DNA of 64,000 nt from SHZL01 sp963784425 (GCA_963784425.1 CAWARM010000018.1:68681-132680); one strand, 5' to 3'. Positions 9,793 through 19,467 are shown, counted from the stretch's first letter. Made by a program: numbers and translations. The notes: generated by a model not told the origin, from the sequence alone.

Positions 9793-10557
9793 ATGAATCG
9801 TTTGTACAGAATCCTGGCTGCCCCGGCCGCCGCTTTCTTTATCCTGGCAGCAACTGCCCAGGCAGATGACCCGGCCATTGATCCGGGTGCGATGGCGGCC
9901 CTTAACCAGATGGGCAGTTACCTTCGTGCCCTTGGCCCTTTCCGGGTCGAATCGTCAACCACGCGGGAAACGGTGCTGGAAGACGGCCAGAAGATCCAGT
10001 ACGAAGGCAATGTGGATGTCCTCGCCAGATTTCCCGATGGCCTGCGCATTCATGTGACCAATGACCGCCATGAGCGGCTTTACCTGTTCAACGGTAAACA
10101 GTTCACTCTTTTTGGTCAGCGCACGAATTACTACGCCACCATAGATGCTCCCGCCACCGTCAAGTTGCTGGCGGATGCGCTGGACGAGAACTACGGAATT
10201 ACTTTACCCCTGGAAGACTTGTTCCTGTGGGGAACGGACGACGCCAGTACAGCAGCCATCACGGTTGCCAAGGACCTCGGCCTGAGCGTGGTCGGAGGAG
10301 CAACGTGCGAGCTATATGCATTCCGCCAGGAAGGCATCGACTGGCAGGTATGGATCCAGAAAGGCAACTATCCGCTGCCACGCAAACTGGTGATCACGAC
10401 CCTGACCGATGAAGCACGGCCGCAGTACTCAGCAAGCTATCGCTGGGATCTCGCACCATCGTTCAACGACGCCGCATTCACATTCGACCCGCCGGAAGGC
10501 GCCCTTCGGGTTGTCCTGGAAAACGACAGCCAGAACCCTGACGCCTCAGACGAGTAG
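9793..10557 (+). CDS. DUF2092-type periplasmic protein
   Basis: The 254-residue product has a signal peptide (hydrophobic AAPAAAFFILAATA, cleavage near AQA/DDP) and a mature part that matches the layout of DUF2092 proteins. It shows MGSYLRALGPFRVESST near the start, then a beta-rich LolA/LppX-like body (FPDGLRIHVTNDRHERLYLF, GKQFTLFGQRTNYYATID). Such folds often bind lipophilic molecules in the periplasm, but the role of DUF2092 is unknown. The ATG at 9793 follows a purine-rich ribosome site (GGGAGAGAAG) and places the signal peptide at the N-terminus. It is the first gene of a plus-strand run, 10 bp ahead of the Asn-rich gene. Confidence 0.8.
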   Translation: MNRLYRILAAPAAAFFILAATAQADDPAIDPGAMAALNQMGSYLRALGPFRVESSTTRETVLEDGQKIQYEGNVDVLARFPDGLRIHVTNDRHERLYLFNGKQFTLFGQRTNYYATIDAPATVKLLADALDENYGITLPLEDLFLWGTDDASTAAITVAKDLGLSVVGGATCELYAFRQEGIDWQVWIQKGNYPLPRKLVITTLTDEARPQYSASYRWDLAPSFNDAAFTFDPPEGALRVVLENDSQNPDASDE

Positions 10558-10567
10558 GAGAATCAAC

Positions 10568-11108
10568 ATGAACCGGATTATTTGTATCGTATTTTCGCTT
10601 GCGCTGGCCCTGTCATTCATAGCCACTACTGCTGATGCCGCACCGCAGAAAGCCCGCGCTCAATCCAAGAGCAGCGTTAATAGCCCTGCCCGGAACGCGG
10701 GCGGCAACAACAAGGGTAATAACAACAACAAAGGCAATAACAACAATAACAACCGGAAACAATAACAATAACAATAACAAAAACGTTAACAGGAACACGA
10801 ACGTTAACCGCAACAACAACGTCAACATCGACCGGGACATTGACGTGGACATCGACGTTGATCACCGCGGTGGCTACCACGGCGGCGGTTGTTGCTACCA
10901 CGACAACTACCATCCCATTGCTACTGCTGCGGCCATCACTGCAACAGCAATCGTCGTGGGGTCGATTGTCAACACGCTGCCGCCGTCCTGCAGCACGGTG
11001 ATCGTTAACGGGTATGCCTACCAGCAGTGCGGCAATACCTGGTACCAGCCGCAAATGTCCGGTTCCTCGACCACCTACATTGTGGTGAACAATCCCCCGG
11101 GTTATTGA
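10568..11108 (+). pseudogene. Asn-rich secreted protein, interrupted by one frameshift
   Basis: The first piece starts at ATG 10568 with a signal peptide (cleavage near TADA/APQ) and enters an Asn/Gly-rich tract before stopping at 10765. The second piece continues in the next frame with an Asn tract, an alternating Asn/Val/Asp segment (NVNRNTNVNRNNNVNIDRD), a Gly/His/Tyr segment, a hydrophobic AAITATAIVVGSIV stretch and a C-terminal PPSC...YQQCGNTWYQPQ unit. Dropping one C from the CC at 10753-10754 joins the two as one Asn-rich protein of about 179 residues. The C-terminal unit resembles small secreted proteins I have seen with a PSCSTVIVNG-type tail, but no function is known. The tract is built from AAC/AAT triplets, whose slippage would keep frame, so this is not ordinary repeat-length phase variation. 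Confidence 0.7.
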
Positions 11109-11111
11109 TCC

Positions 11112-12041
11112 TTGGATCATTATGTAAAGCTCATTCTGCTCGCCCTGTTGCTGCTTCTCTCAGGGCGGGCAGAAGCCCAGGGTGACGGACCGCGTTCCCA
11201 ACTACCGTTTCCGGTGGGGACGAACTTCCTGGTTCCGACCTGGCTGAACTTGAACATGAACTCCGACTTCTCGCAAAGCATCCTGCGCGCGGATGTTGAT
11301 GTGCAGGCTGACATACTGCTGGGCGTCTACCAGCGCGGTTTTTCGATCGGCGGCCGTTTCGCCGAACTGTGGGTCGTGCCCAACGGTGGACGACTGGATG
11401 CCAGCGTGGATGTCGCCAGGGATGGGCAAGAGACGGTGCAGCGGAAGATCAGCCAAACGGGCATGGGTGACCTTTACCTGGCCTTCAGGATTGGCCTGGT
11501 GGGTTCGCCGGGACTTGGGTTGGCGGAATTCATGAAACACAAGCCCACGTTCCAGCTCTACTTGTACAGCGGGGTCTATGTACCAACCGGCAACTATGAT
11601 AGTGATCGCCTGCTCAACCTCGGTAGCAATCGCTGGGCGTACCGCATAGGCCTGCCGATGGTCTTTCCGATTGGCAATCCGCAGAACATGTTCAACCTGG
11701 AGATCCATCCAGGGATCACTTTCTACGGCGACAATTCCGACCCTACCGGAGGCGCCGTAACCGCGTCGCAGGATCCGCTCTATCAGGTCGAGTTCCACCT
11801 GTCGCGCAACTTCACGCCCAAGTGGTGGGGCTCGATCGGCGGGCGCTATCGTAATGGCGGTGAAACCAGCACGGATGGCATTCCCGATGACAACAAGCAA
11901 GACGTGCTGGGCGGAGAATTGACCCTGGGCTACGCCATCACGCCGCATCTCGGACTACAGGCGACCTACGGGCAGGTCCTGTTCGAAAGCGACAACAGCG
12001 TGAGCGACATGCTCCGTGTGCGAATGAACTACATGTTCTGA
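11112..12041 (+). CDS. Outer-membrane beta-barrel protein (phenol-degradation MetA-like family)
   Basis: A 309-residue product with an N-terminal signal peptide (KLILLALLLLLSGRAEA/QGD) and amphipathic strands separated by Gly/Asn/Asp turns, ending in a typical outer-membrane aromatic residue (MLRVRMNYMF). The pattern fits the MetA-pathway/Phenol_MetA_deg barrel family, which covers channel-like proteins of uncertain substrate. The only suitable start is a TTG at 11112, 3 bp after the previous stop; the ATG at 11122 in another frame stops at once. It follows the Asn-rich gene directly and is probably in the same transcript. Confidence 0.7.
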   Translation: MDHYVKLILLALLLLLSGRAEAQGDGPRSQLPFPVGTNFLVPTWLNLNMNSDFSQSILRADVDVQADILLGVYQRGFSIGGRFAELWVVPNGGRLDASVDVARDGQETVQRKISQTGMGDLYLAFRIGLVGSPGLGLAEFMKHKPTFQLYLYSGVYVPTGNYDSDRLLNLGSNRWAYRIGLPMVFPIGNPQNMFNLEIHPGITFYGDNSDPTGGAVTASQDPLYQVEFHLSRNFTPKWWGSIGGRYRNGGETSTDGIPDDNKQDVLGGELTLGYAITPHLGLQATYGQVLFESDNSVSDMLRVRMNYMF

Positions 12042-12173
12042 GCTTGTCCTTACGGAGCAGGACTCCTCGTGCACGGCGAAGTCGAAGAAACCGTGTCCGG
12101 GTACGAGCTGATCTGTTCTTCCTGAAGCGTTAGCTGAAGCAGCGACCCAACGTCAATCAAAGGAGAGTAAATC

Positions 12174-12203
12174 ATGTTTGGTCTAAAGGAGACTCTCGAA
12201 TGA
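12174..12203 (+). CDS. Nine-codon leader ORF coupled to the DUF3604 gene
   Basis: ATG at 12174 follows a strong AAAGGAG ribosome site at the usual spacing and encodes MFGLKETLE before a TGA at 12201-12203. That stop overlaps the DUF3604 start as ATGA. A second AAAGGAG inside the mini-ORF (12185-12190) serves the DUF3604 start itself. The arrangement would allow translational coupling, but no attenuator hairpin is evident, and a nine-codon frame can arise by chance. Confidence 0.25.
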   Translation: MFGLKETLE

Positions 12204-14132
12204 CTCAGACTATTCGCACCAACGTTGCTTGCATCGCCGGCCTCAGGGTCCTGGTCCTGGCGGGCAGCCTTGCCCTTGCGGCCTGCAGCGGCAAGCCAAC
12301 GGCATCAACGGCACCGGCGACGAAAGCTCCAGAGACCAGCACTCCGGCGGCCGCGCCAGTGTCGCCCACCATTCCGTCCAACCCGCTGAAAGAGGCCTGG
12401 TTCGGCGAGCAGCATCTGCACACCCAGTATTCGCTTGATGCGTTCCTCGGCGGCGAGGCCTTGACGCCTGACGGGGCTTATAAATTCGCGCAGGGCGCGG
12501 AAGTGGAAGTCAGCGGCGTCAAGTTCAAGATCGATCAGCCCTTGGATTGGGCGGCAGTGACCGATCACGCCGAATACATGGGTGAAATGTTCTCTACCCT
12601 CAATGAGGGCGTGCTGGGCTCCGACAATCCTCAGGTCGTCGAGCTACGCGGCTTGACTGACTACAATCAACGCGAAGAATGGTTCCAGAAATATGTGATC
12701 AGCGCCAATCGCGGTGGCGGCAAGCCGGCACATCCGCCTTTTTGGGCAGGCCCGGAAGCCAGCAAGAGCGGATGGAAGAAAATCCTCGAAGCAACCGAGG
12801 CCAACTATAAGCCGGGCAAATTCACCACGATTCCTGGCTATGAATGGAGCGGTGCTCCGCAAGGCGGCAACCTGCACCGCAATGTATTTTTTCGCGATAT
12901 CGATCACGTACCCGATCAGGTCATGGGTTATCGCGGAGCTCAATCGCGAAACCGAGCTTTGGCAGTGGCTGGCACAGCTCGAAACACAGGGCATCAGGGC
13001 CATGGCCATTCCGCACAATTCCAATGCCAGCAAAGGCATGATGTTTGATTCCAATATGCCGGATGGCATGCCGCTTACCGTCGAATACGTGACCCTGCGC
13101 AACAAATACGAACGCGCCATTGAAATGATGCAGATCAAAGGCAACTCGGAGGTGCATCGCAGTTTCTGGGCAGCCGACGAGTTTGCCAATTTCGAAAACG
13201 CCGATTCGCTCGGCCTTTACAGCGGCCGGGATCTCAATACCTTCGGCAGGAAAAACTGGGTACGTTATGGCTTGGGCAAAGGTTTGGACTACCAGGAAAA
13301 ACTGGGGGTAAACCCCTACCAATACGGCATCGTTGGCGGCACCGATAGCCACAACGGCACCATGTCCAATGTGGCTGAGGACAATTTCATGGCCGGCAGT
13401 CATGGTGCTGCCGATGGCACGGTGCAACAGCGTCGTGACAGCGAAGTCGGTGGCTGGTTGAAAGGCCGTGATTTGAACCCGGGCGCCATTACCGGTGTAT
13501 GGGCTCCGCAGAATACTCGCGAAGCGATCTGGGATGGCATCTACAACCGCGAAACCTTCGCCACCAGCGGCCCGCGCATCAAGGTGCGTTTCTTTGGCCA
13601 GTTCGGTACGGCCGCACCCGTGGATGATTACAAGACCATGGTTGAGCAAGGCTATGCCAATGGCGTGCCGATGGGCGGCACATTGAAATCGGGCACTGGC
13701 TCTCCAAGCTTCACGGTATGGGCCACCAAAGGACCGCGCGAACTGGATGGCAATCTCGATCGCATCCAGATCATCAAAAGCTGGCTGGATGCCAACGGCG
13801 AGCCGCAAGACCAGGTTTATGACGTGGTCTGGTCGGACAATCGCAAAGTCGATGCCAAGGGCAAGGTTCCGGCGGTTGGCAACACGGTCGATCTGAAAAC
13901 AGCGACATTCACCAATAGCATTGGTGCGACCGAGCTTAAAGGGTCATGGACCGACCCAAGCTTCGATGCAAGCCAAGGCGCCGTTTACTACGTGCGCGTA
14001 ATCCAGATTCCTACGCCCCGCTGGAGCACCTATGATGCAGTGCGCGCCAATCTGCCCCTGCAGGATGGCGTTGCAAGCTGGGTCCAGGAGCGGGCCTGGT
14101 CATCACCGATTTGGTATACACCGGGAAGCTGA
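12200..14132 (+). pseudogene. DUF3604 lipoprotein, interrupted by one frameshift
   Basis: Two frames together encode a DUF3604 protein of about 643 residues. The N-terminus carries a lipobox (LAGSLALAAC, Cys near residue 29), predicting an envelope lipoprotein. The catalytic-type motifs of this PHP-like family follow: EQHLHTQYSLD, VTDHAEYMGEM, then after the break IPHNSNASKGMMF and GGTDSHNGT. Removing one G of the GG at 12935-12936 joins VMGYR to ELNRETELWQWL; total length is 3n+1. DUF3604 proteins are often found next to arylsulfatases, as here, but their substrate is not established. The start at 12200 overlaps a mini-ORF stop and has its own AAAGGAG site. Confidence 0.8.
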
Positions 14133-14193
14133 TTCGAGTTCCTGATTAAGACTACGAAATTCGACCAGCGAACACGGCAAGGAGAAACTCGCA

Positions 14194-16554
14194 ATGAAAG
14201 TAACCAAGAAACTGTCCCCCCTGGCGCTCCTGCTGGGTATGGTGTTCGCCTCGACGGCAGCGGCACAGGAAGTCCTGCCCTTCCCGCCAACGCCCTCGGC
14301 CTCCAGGGCGGGGCTGACGATGGAACAATCCACTTATAAAAAGCGCGTCGAGCCCAGGCGCCTCGAAGTGGGTGCACCGAACATCCTCATAATCTTGATG
14401 GATGACGTAGGACCAGGCACGCCCTCGACCTACGGTGGCGAGATCAACACGCCAACGCTCAGCCGCATTGCGAACATGGGGATCTCCTTCAACCGCTTCC
14501 ATTCGACCGCCATGTGCTCGCCCACGCGCGCTTCGCTGCTGACCGGGCGCAATCACACCTTTGTCGGCAACGGCCAGATCTCGGCGATCGCCAATGATTT
14601 TGATGGCTTCAGCGGCACCATCCCGAAGTCGTCAGCGACCGTGGTGGAAGTACTCAAGGACTATGGCTACAACACCGGCGCCTGGGGCAAGTGGCATAAC
14701 ACCCCTGAGGAGCAGATTACCAACAAAGGGCCGTTCGACTACTGGCCGACGGGCTATGGCTTCGAGTATTTCTACGGTTTCCTGGCCGGCGAAGCGTCGC
14801 AATATGAGCCGACCCTCACGCGCAATACCACCGAGGTCGTCCAGCATCCCCAAAAGGGTTACCACCTCACCGAGGACATCGCTGCCGATGCCATCAAGTG
14901 GCTGCGCGAACAGCAGGCCTACGCCCCCGACAAACCCTTCTTCATGTATTGGGCGCCGGGCGCATCGCATGGCCCGCACCAGGTCATGAAAGAGTGGGCT
15001 GACAAATACAAGGGCAAATTCGACGACGGCTGGGATAAGTACCGTGAACGCACCTTCGCGCGGGCCAAGGCCAAGGGCTGGATACCGAAAAATGCGCAAC
15101 TGACGCCGCGCCCGGCTTCGATGGCTGCCTGGGACTCCATCCCCGAAGCTGAGAAGCCCTTTCAGCGCCGGTTGATGGAAGTGTTTGCCGGTTTTACCGA
15201 ACACGCCGACTACAACGCAGGACGGGTCATTGACGAGATCGAGAAGGAAGGCAAGCTGAACAATACCTTGATCTTCTACATCTGGGGAGACAACGGCTCT
15301 TCATCTGAAGGCCTGAACGGCACCATCAGTGAGCAGCTGGCGCAGAACGGCATTCCAACCACGATTTCACAGCACATCGAGGCACTCAATGAACTCGGTG
15401 GCCTTGATGCCCTTGGTGGTCCGAAAACCGACAATATGTACCACGCCGCATGGGCCTGGGCAGGCAGCACGCCGTATAAAGGCACCAAGCTCATGGGTGC
15501 CTACTTCGGCGGCATCCGCCAGCCGATGGCCGTTTCCTGGCCCAATCGCATCAAGGCGGATGCGACGCCGCGGCCACAGTTCCACCACGTGATTGACATT
15601 GCTCCGACAATTTATGAATTGCTCAAGATCACACCGCCGCGAGTCGTCAATGGCTTCGAGCAGGATCCCATTGCCGGTGTCAGCATGGTGTACACGTTTG
15701 CCGATCCCAAGGCCAAGGGCAGGCGAACGACCCAGTTCTTCGACATCATGGCCAGCCGCGGCATCTACCACGACGGCTGGTTCGCCAGCGCGCCGGGACC
15801 GCGTGAACCCTGGGTCGGCGGCATGCCGAAAGGCATCAAGGAATGGTCGCCGCTGACGGACAAGTGGGAGCTCTACAACATCGACGAAGACTGGAGCCAG
15901 GCGAACGACCTTGCGGCCAAGAATCCGCAGAAACTCGAAGAGATGAAGGCACTCTTTATTGAGGAATCCGAGAAAAACAAGAACATGCCCATTGGCGGCG
16001 GCTTGTGGTCGACAGCCATGTTCCATCCGGAGGACGCGCCGGCACCGACGGCCACCGAGTGGGCCTTCGCCGCCCCCATCACCCGCATGCCGGAATCCGC
16101 GGCGCCCAAGCTTGGCAAGAACAGCAGCCTGGTGACCATGGAAGTGGATGTGCCGGCGAATGCCAACGGAGTGCTGTATGCGCTGGCCGGCTTTTCCGGA
16201 GGCCTTACCTGCTACGTGAAGGACGGCTTCCTGAATTACGAATTCAACCTGTTCGAAATCCAACGCACCAGGATCAGGTCGGAAGAAAAACTGCCGGTTG
16301 GTAATGTGGCGATTGAGATTGAGTCAAAGCTGGTGGATAAAATCGGGGGAGCTATGGACATCGTCATGCGCGTGAACGGCCAGGTGGTGGGGCAGGGCAG
16401 GGTGCCGGCCGCCATGTCGTTGCACTTCACCTCAAATGCCACCTTTGATATCGGCATTGATCTCGATTCGCCCGTGTCGCTTGATTACTACGACCAGGCG
16501 CCGTTTGCTTTCAACGGGACGATCGGCGCGACGAAGATCACCTACCTGAAGTGA
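14194..16554 (+). CDS. Arylsulfatase, periplasmic
   Basis: A 786-residue sulfatase that should hydrolyse a sulfate ester in the periplasm. It has a signal peptide (cleavage near TAAA/QEV), an N-terminal metal-binding segment ILIILMDDVGPG, and the CxPxR formylglycine motif C108-S-P-T-R (MCSPTRASLLTGRNH), so it needs a formylglycine-generating enzyme, which is not in the window. Further family segments are GAWGKWHN, FFMYWAPGASHGPH, IWGDNGSSSEG and PYKGTKL. A C-terminal extension of about 200 residues continues beyond the sulfatase core and is beta-rich. Length fits the large arylsulfatase subgroup. It follows the DUF3604 gene by 61 bp and is intact although its neighbours are frameshifted. Confidence 0.9.
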   Translation: MKVTKKLSPLALLLGMVFASTAAAQEVLPFPPTPSASRAGLTMEQSTYKKRVEPRRLEVGAPNILIILMDDVGPGTPSTYGGEINTPTLSRIANMGISFNRFHSTAMCSPTRASLLTGRNHTFVGNGQISAIANDFDGFSGTIPKSSATVVEVLKDYGYNTGAWGKWHNTPEEQITNKGPFDYWPTGYGFEYFYGFLAGEASQYEPTLTRNTTEVVQHPQKGYHLTEDIAADAIKWLREQQAYAPDKPFFMYWAPGASHGPHQVMKEWADKYKGKFDDGWDKYRERTFARAKAKGWIPKNAQLTPRPASMAAWDSIPEAEKPFQRRLMEVFAGFTEHADYNAGRVIDEIEKEGKLNNTLIFYIWGDNGSSSEGLNGTISEQLAQNGIPTTISQHIEALNELGGLDALGGPKTDNMYHAAWAWAGSTPYKGTKLMGAYFGGIRQPMAVSWPNRIKADATPRPQFHHVIDIAPTIYELLKITPPRVVNGFEQDPIAGVSMVYTFADPKAKGRRTTQFFDIMASRGIYHDGWFASAPGPREPWVGGMPKGIKEWSPLTDKWELYNIDEDWSQANDLAAKNPQKLEEMKALFIEESEKNKNMPIGGGLWSTAMFHPEDAPAPTATEWAFAAPITRMPESAAPKLGKNSSLVTMEVDVPANANGVLYALAGFSGGLTCYVKDGFLNYEFNLFEIQRTRIRSEEKLPVGNVAIEIESKLVDKIGGAMDIVMRVNGQVVGQGRVPAAMSLHFTSNATFDIGIDLDSPVSLDYYDQAPFAFNGTIGATKITYLK

Positions 16555-16578
16555 TGGCAATGCTATGAGGACGCAAAG

Positions 16579-17784
16579 ATGAGTGACACCCTTCCTGAAC
16601 CAAGCAGTACCCCATGGGCTCTTTCGCTGGTGCGCGGCGACCTGCTGTTTCGCCTGCAGCGCAAGGTCGGACTGATTCCGGAACAGGGGCTCGGCATCAT
16701 GCGCCGGGCGCTGTTCTGGGCATTGCTGGCCTGGTTGCCGACGGCAGTCTGGGCCTGGATGAAGGCCGGGTTTCTGCCGGCGGAAGGCAGCGAACCGCTG
16801 CTGGTGCACTACGCAGTCAACGTGCGTTTACTGCTCGCCGTACCGCTGTTCATCATGGCCGAAGGCATGATGCACAGCACGCTGACCAACTTACTGCCGC
16901 GCCTGGTCAGTTCCGGTGTTGTTCCGCCGTCCGAACGGGAGCACCTGCGCTCGGTGTTGACGGGTATTGCCGGGTTGCGCGACTCAACGTTGCCGTGGAT
17001 TGCCATTGCCGCGGGGCTCGTCTCGTTCTTCTGGCTCTCGGCGCCGAAGGAGTTGCCGCACGAACTCCTGTGGGTGGGTGCCCAGTCTGCGGGTGCTGAG
17101 CCAGGTAGCACGAGCATAGGCTTCGGCGCCTGGTGGTATTTATATGTAGGGCGAACCATTTTCCTCGCCCTGTTGCTGGCCTGGTTCTGGCGGCTGGTGC
17201 TCCTGGGTGTGCTGTTCAAGCGTATTGCCGGGCTGGAATTGTCGCTGGTGCCCACGCACCCCGACCGTTGCGCCGGGCTGGGATTCATGGCGCGGATTCC
17301 CATCATGTTTGTGCCCGTCGTGCTGGGTATTTCCTCGGTTTTTGCTTCCGGCTGGGCGCACCAGCTGGTGTATCACGGTGTCGCCATTGCCTCGCTCAAG
17401 ATCGAGATCATAGCCTTCGTCGTAATCCTTCCGCTGCTGTGTGTCTTGCCATTCATTTCTTTTCTCGGCTTGATGCTGCAGACCAAGAAGCAGGGCCTGC
17501 TCGATTACGGCGACCTGATCAGCGGTCATGGCCGCCTGGTGCGGGAACGCTGGATCGAGGGCAAGCTGATAGAGGATGCGCCCATTCTCGATGCGCCGGA
17601 GCTCGGCCCCATTGCCGATACCGCTGCACCCTACGAGTTGATAGCAAAAATCCGCCCCTTGCCGCTGACCATGGGCTCCCTGGTTCCCCTGGTCGGCGCT
17701 GCGGTATTGCCGATGATTATTCTGGTGGCGCTGGAGCTGCCACTGAAAACGATTTTAATGAACGCCTTGAAAATACTGGTTTAA
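16579..17784 (+). CDS. Polytopic inner-membrane protein of unknown function
   Basis: A 401-residue product with about seven hydrophobic segments (near residues 42-60, 78-96, 132-150, 188-212, 230-250, 262-292 and 368-390). It has no signal peptide and no transporter or enzyme motif that I recognise. A conserved-looking cytoplasmic loop VPTHPDRCAGLGFM and a hydrophilic stretch GDLISGHGRLVRERWIEG are the main polar landmarks. It starts 24 bp after the sulfatase stop, so it is probably cotranscribed with DUF3604 and sulfatase. It ends in a 4-bp convergent overlap with the HAD gene. Confidence 0.75.
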   Translation: MSDTLPEPSSTPWALSLVRGDLLFRLQRKVGLIPEQGLGIMRRALFWALLAWLPTAVWAWMKAGFLPAEGSEPLLVHYAVNVRLLLAVPLFIMAEGMMHSTLTNLLPRLVSSGVVPPSEREHLRSVLTGIAGLRDSTLPWIAIAAGLVSFFWLSAPKELPHELLWVGAQSAGAEPGSTSIGFGAWWYLYVGRTIFLALLLAWFWRLVLLGVLFKRIAGLELSLVPTHPDRCAGLGFMARIPIMFVPVVLGISSVFASGWAHQLVYHGVAIASLKIEIIAFVVILPLLCVLPFISFLGLMLQTKKQGLLDYGDLISGHGRLVRERWIEGKLIEDAPILDAPELGPIADTAAPYELIAKIRPLPLTMGSLVPLVGAAVLPMIILVALELPLKTILMNALKILV

Positions 17785-18611
17785 GGAATAAAGGGGACAG
17801 GCGAGGCGCATTCAAGCAAGAACTGATCTACCAGTGCGCCCAGCTCAGAAAAGTTGTTGATAACCGCATCCGGTTGGTGCGGGTGGCGCATGGTGCCGGG
17901 AAATATTCTGTCGATCCAATTCTCATCCCAACCGGCGCCGTTGTAGAAGATGGCCGTTATCTTTGCCTCCTTGGCAGCAACGACGTCCGTGGTGCTGTCT
18001 CCTACGTACCAACAGGATGTGTCCGGTCTGATCCCGAGATTATCCAGGGCCTTGAGCAGCAGATCCGGCGAGGGTTTGCGATGGGCAACATCGTCGCCAC
18101 ACGCCATGGTGTCGAATAGCGGACTCCAGTCTTCACCACCGACATTGCCTACTTCATAGTGCATAAACTCACGCTTGCGGTTTGATATCACTCCGAGTTT
18201 TAACTGTTGCTTGCGCAAGGCGCCCAGCAGTTCGGGGATATCGGGTTCAAGAGGGATGGCCCCGGTCATATGCTGGCTGTAACAAACATCAAATTCCCGG
18301 TGTGCGATGAGCTTGGCTTCGTGATCCTGGCCAAACAAGACTTCAAAAATGTCCGTGCGGGATATCTTGCGTTCCGACTTGATCCTGGGGTGTAACTTTC
18401 CATGGGCCCGGACATATTTGACGAGCCTGGAGTCTTCCAGGGTGCGGCTTTCATTAGCTGGTACCAGCCGCTTGATCAGGTCAAGCTCAACCAGTTTCGG
18501 CAAAACATTGTCAACGGCGTGATACATGGCATCCTTGGTGTCCACCAGCGTGGCATGCCAGTCGAACAGAATGGTCTTGGGTTTTGCATGGGGCAATTTC
18601 AGCAGGCTCAT
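17781..18611 (-). CDS. HAD-family hydrolase (phosphatase-like)
   Basis: A 276-residue haloacid dehalogenase-superfamily protein. Motif I is ILFDWHATLVDT: the nucleophile Asp is present, but the second acidic residue usual in phosphatases (DxD) is His here. Motif II is the Ser/Asn of VISNRKREF, motif III the Lys of HRKPSPDLLL, motif IV GDSTTDVVAAKEA. The helical cap region lies between motif I and II. A phosphatase or phosphatase-like activity on a small cytoplasmic metabolite is likely; the DxH variant makes the chemistry less certain. It starts 18 bp after the Crp/Fnr regulator stop and is probably cotranscribed with it. Confidence 0.8.
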   Translation of the reverse strand: MSLLKLPHAKPKTILFDWHATLVDTKDAMYHAVDNVLPKLVELDLIKRLVPANESRTLEDSRLVKYVRAHGKLHPRIKSERKISRTDIFEVLFGQDHEAKLIAHREFDVCYSQHMTGAIPLEPDIPELLGALRKQQLKLGVISNRKREFMHYEVGNVGGEDWSPLFDTMACGDDVAHRKPSPDLLLKALDNLGIRPDTSCWYVGDSTTDVVAAKEAKITAIFYNGAGWDENWIDRIFPGTMRHPHQPDAVINNFSELGALVDQFLLECASPVPFIP

Positions 18612-18629
18612 AGCGTGATCCTTATCCAG

Positions 18630-19340
18630 TCAGAGACCTGTCTTGCGGTGCCCGCCACGCAGGGTATTGGGTTTCAGGATGGTGATTTTGCGGAAAGAAA
18701 CCTTGATCAGGCTCTCGCGTTCCATCTGCTTGAGCAGTTTGTTCACTGTCTGACGCGAAGTGCCGATCATGTTTGCCACATCGGTCTGTGACAATGCCAA
18801 CTCCACCGGTTCGGGCTTGGCACCATCGGCATGAATCAGGTCAGAAATATCCGCCAGGCGGATGCGCAGGTAGCTCTCAGGAGATAAGCCTGCGGATTGA
18901 GCCAAGTGTCGCAGCATCAGCGTGTAACGAGCGGCCTGCAGTTCAACGAAGCAGCGATAATACAAAACCTGTTGCTCCACGATCTGCTCAAACTTCGCTG
19001 CCGGCAGGAACAGGGCGCGAACCGCGGTGCGGGCAGTCACGGTAACCAGCGCGGCCTTGTTGCTGAGCAAGCCGGCTTCGCCAAACCAGAATCCCGGGCC
19101 ACCCAGGTGGAAGAAAAACTCGCGGGCGGCAGCCACGCGCCGCGTAACAGCGACCTGGCCTTCAAGCAGTCCCCATAATCCCGTTTGGCGCTGATCCTCG
19201 GCGGAGATAATCTCACCCGCTTTGAATGTGCGCAGTATGGAGTTATCCAGGATCAGGCCTTTCAGGCCGGGCGGCAAGGCTTTGAACCATGCACCCTGGC
19301 TCAGGACGGCGTCGGAATGTTGTTTGTTTGCTGTTCTCAT
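18630..19340 (-). CDS. Crp/Fnr-family transcriptional regulator
   Basis: A 236-residue regulator with an N-terminal cyclic-nucleotide-binding-type beta roll (GLWGLLEGQVAVTRR, FWFGEAGLLSNKAALVTVTA), a long dimer helix, and a C-terminal Crp-type winged helix (ALSQTDVANMIGTSRQTVNKLLKQME). No Fnr-type Cys cluster is visible, so it is not an Fe-S oxygen sensor; whether it binds a nucleotide cannot be told. It is followed by the HAD phosphatase gene, and the start faces the TolB-TPR gene divergently across 127 bp, which may place that gene under its control. Confidence 0.85.
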   Translation of the reverse strand: MRTANKQHSDAVLSQGAWFKALPPGLKGLILDNSILRTFKAGEIISAEDQRQTGLWGLLEGQVAVTRRVAAAREFFFHLGGPGFWFGEAGLLSNKAALVTVTARTAVRALFLPAAKFEQIVEQQVLYYRCFVELQAARYTLMLRHLAQSAGLSPESYLRIRLADISDLIHADGAKPEPVELALSQTDVANMIGTSRQTVNKLLKQMERESLIKVSFRKITILKPNTLRGGHRKTGL

Positions 19341-19467
19341 GCTGCGACTCAGTATAGGTGAATTTCACTGGCCGGGATAAGGCGAACCCGGCGTAATATT
19401 CGCTGCCGCGCCAAGAGGCCGCGTGGTATTCTTTGCCGACCTTTCTTGCCGTAAGGCCTGACACGAA

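Noticed and set aside
10700..10830. CRISPR-like or slipped-strand repeat in the Asn tract
   Set aside because: It is a plain AAC/AAT codon run without spacers; unit slippage by three bases cannot cause the observed frameshift.
9045..12940. Programmed +1 frameshifting in the regulator, Asn-rich and DUF3604 genes
   Set aside because: No shared slippery sequence, stop-codon pause or downstream structure; the breaks differ in context and fall in unrelated families.
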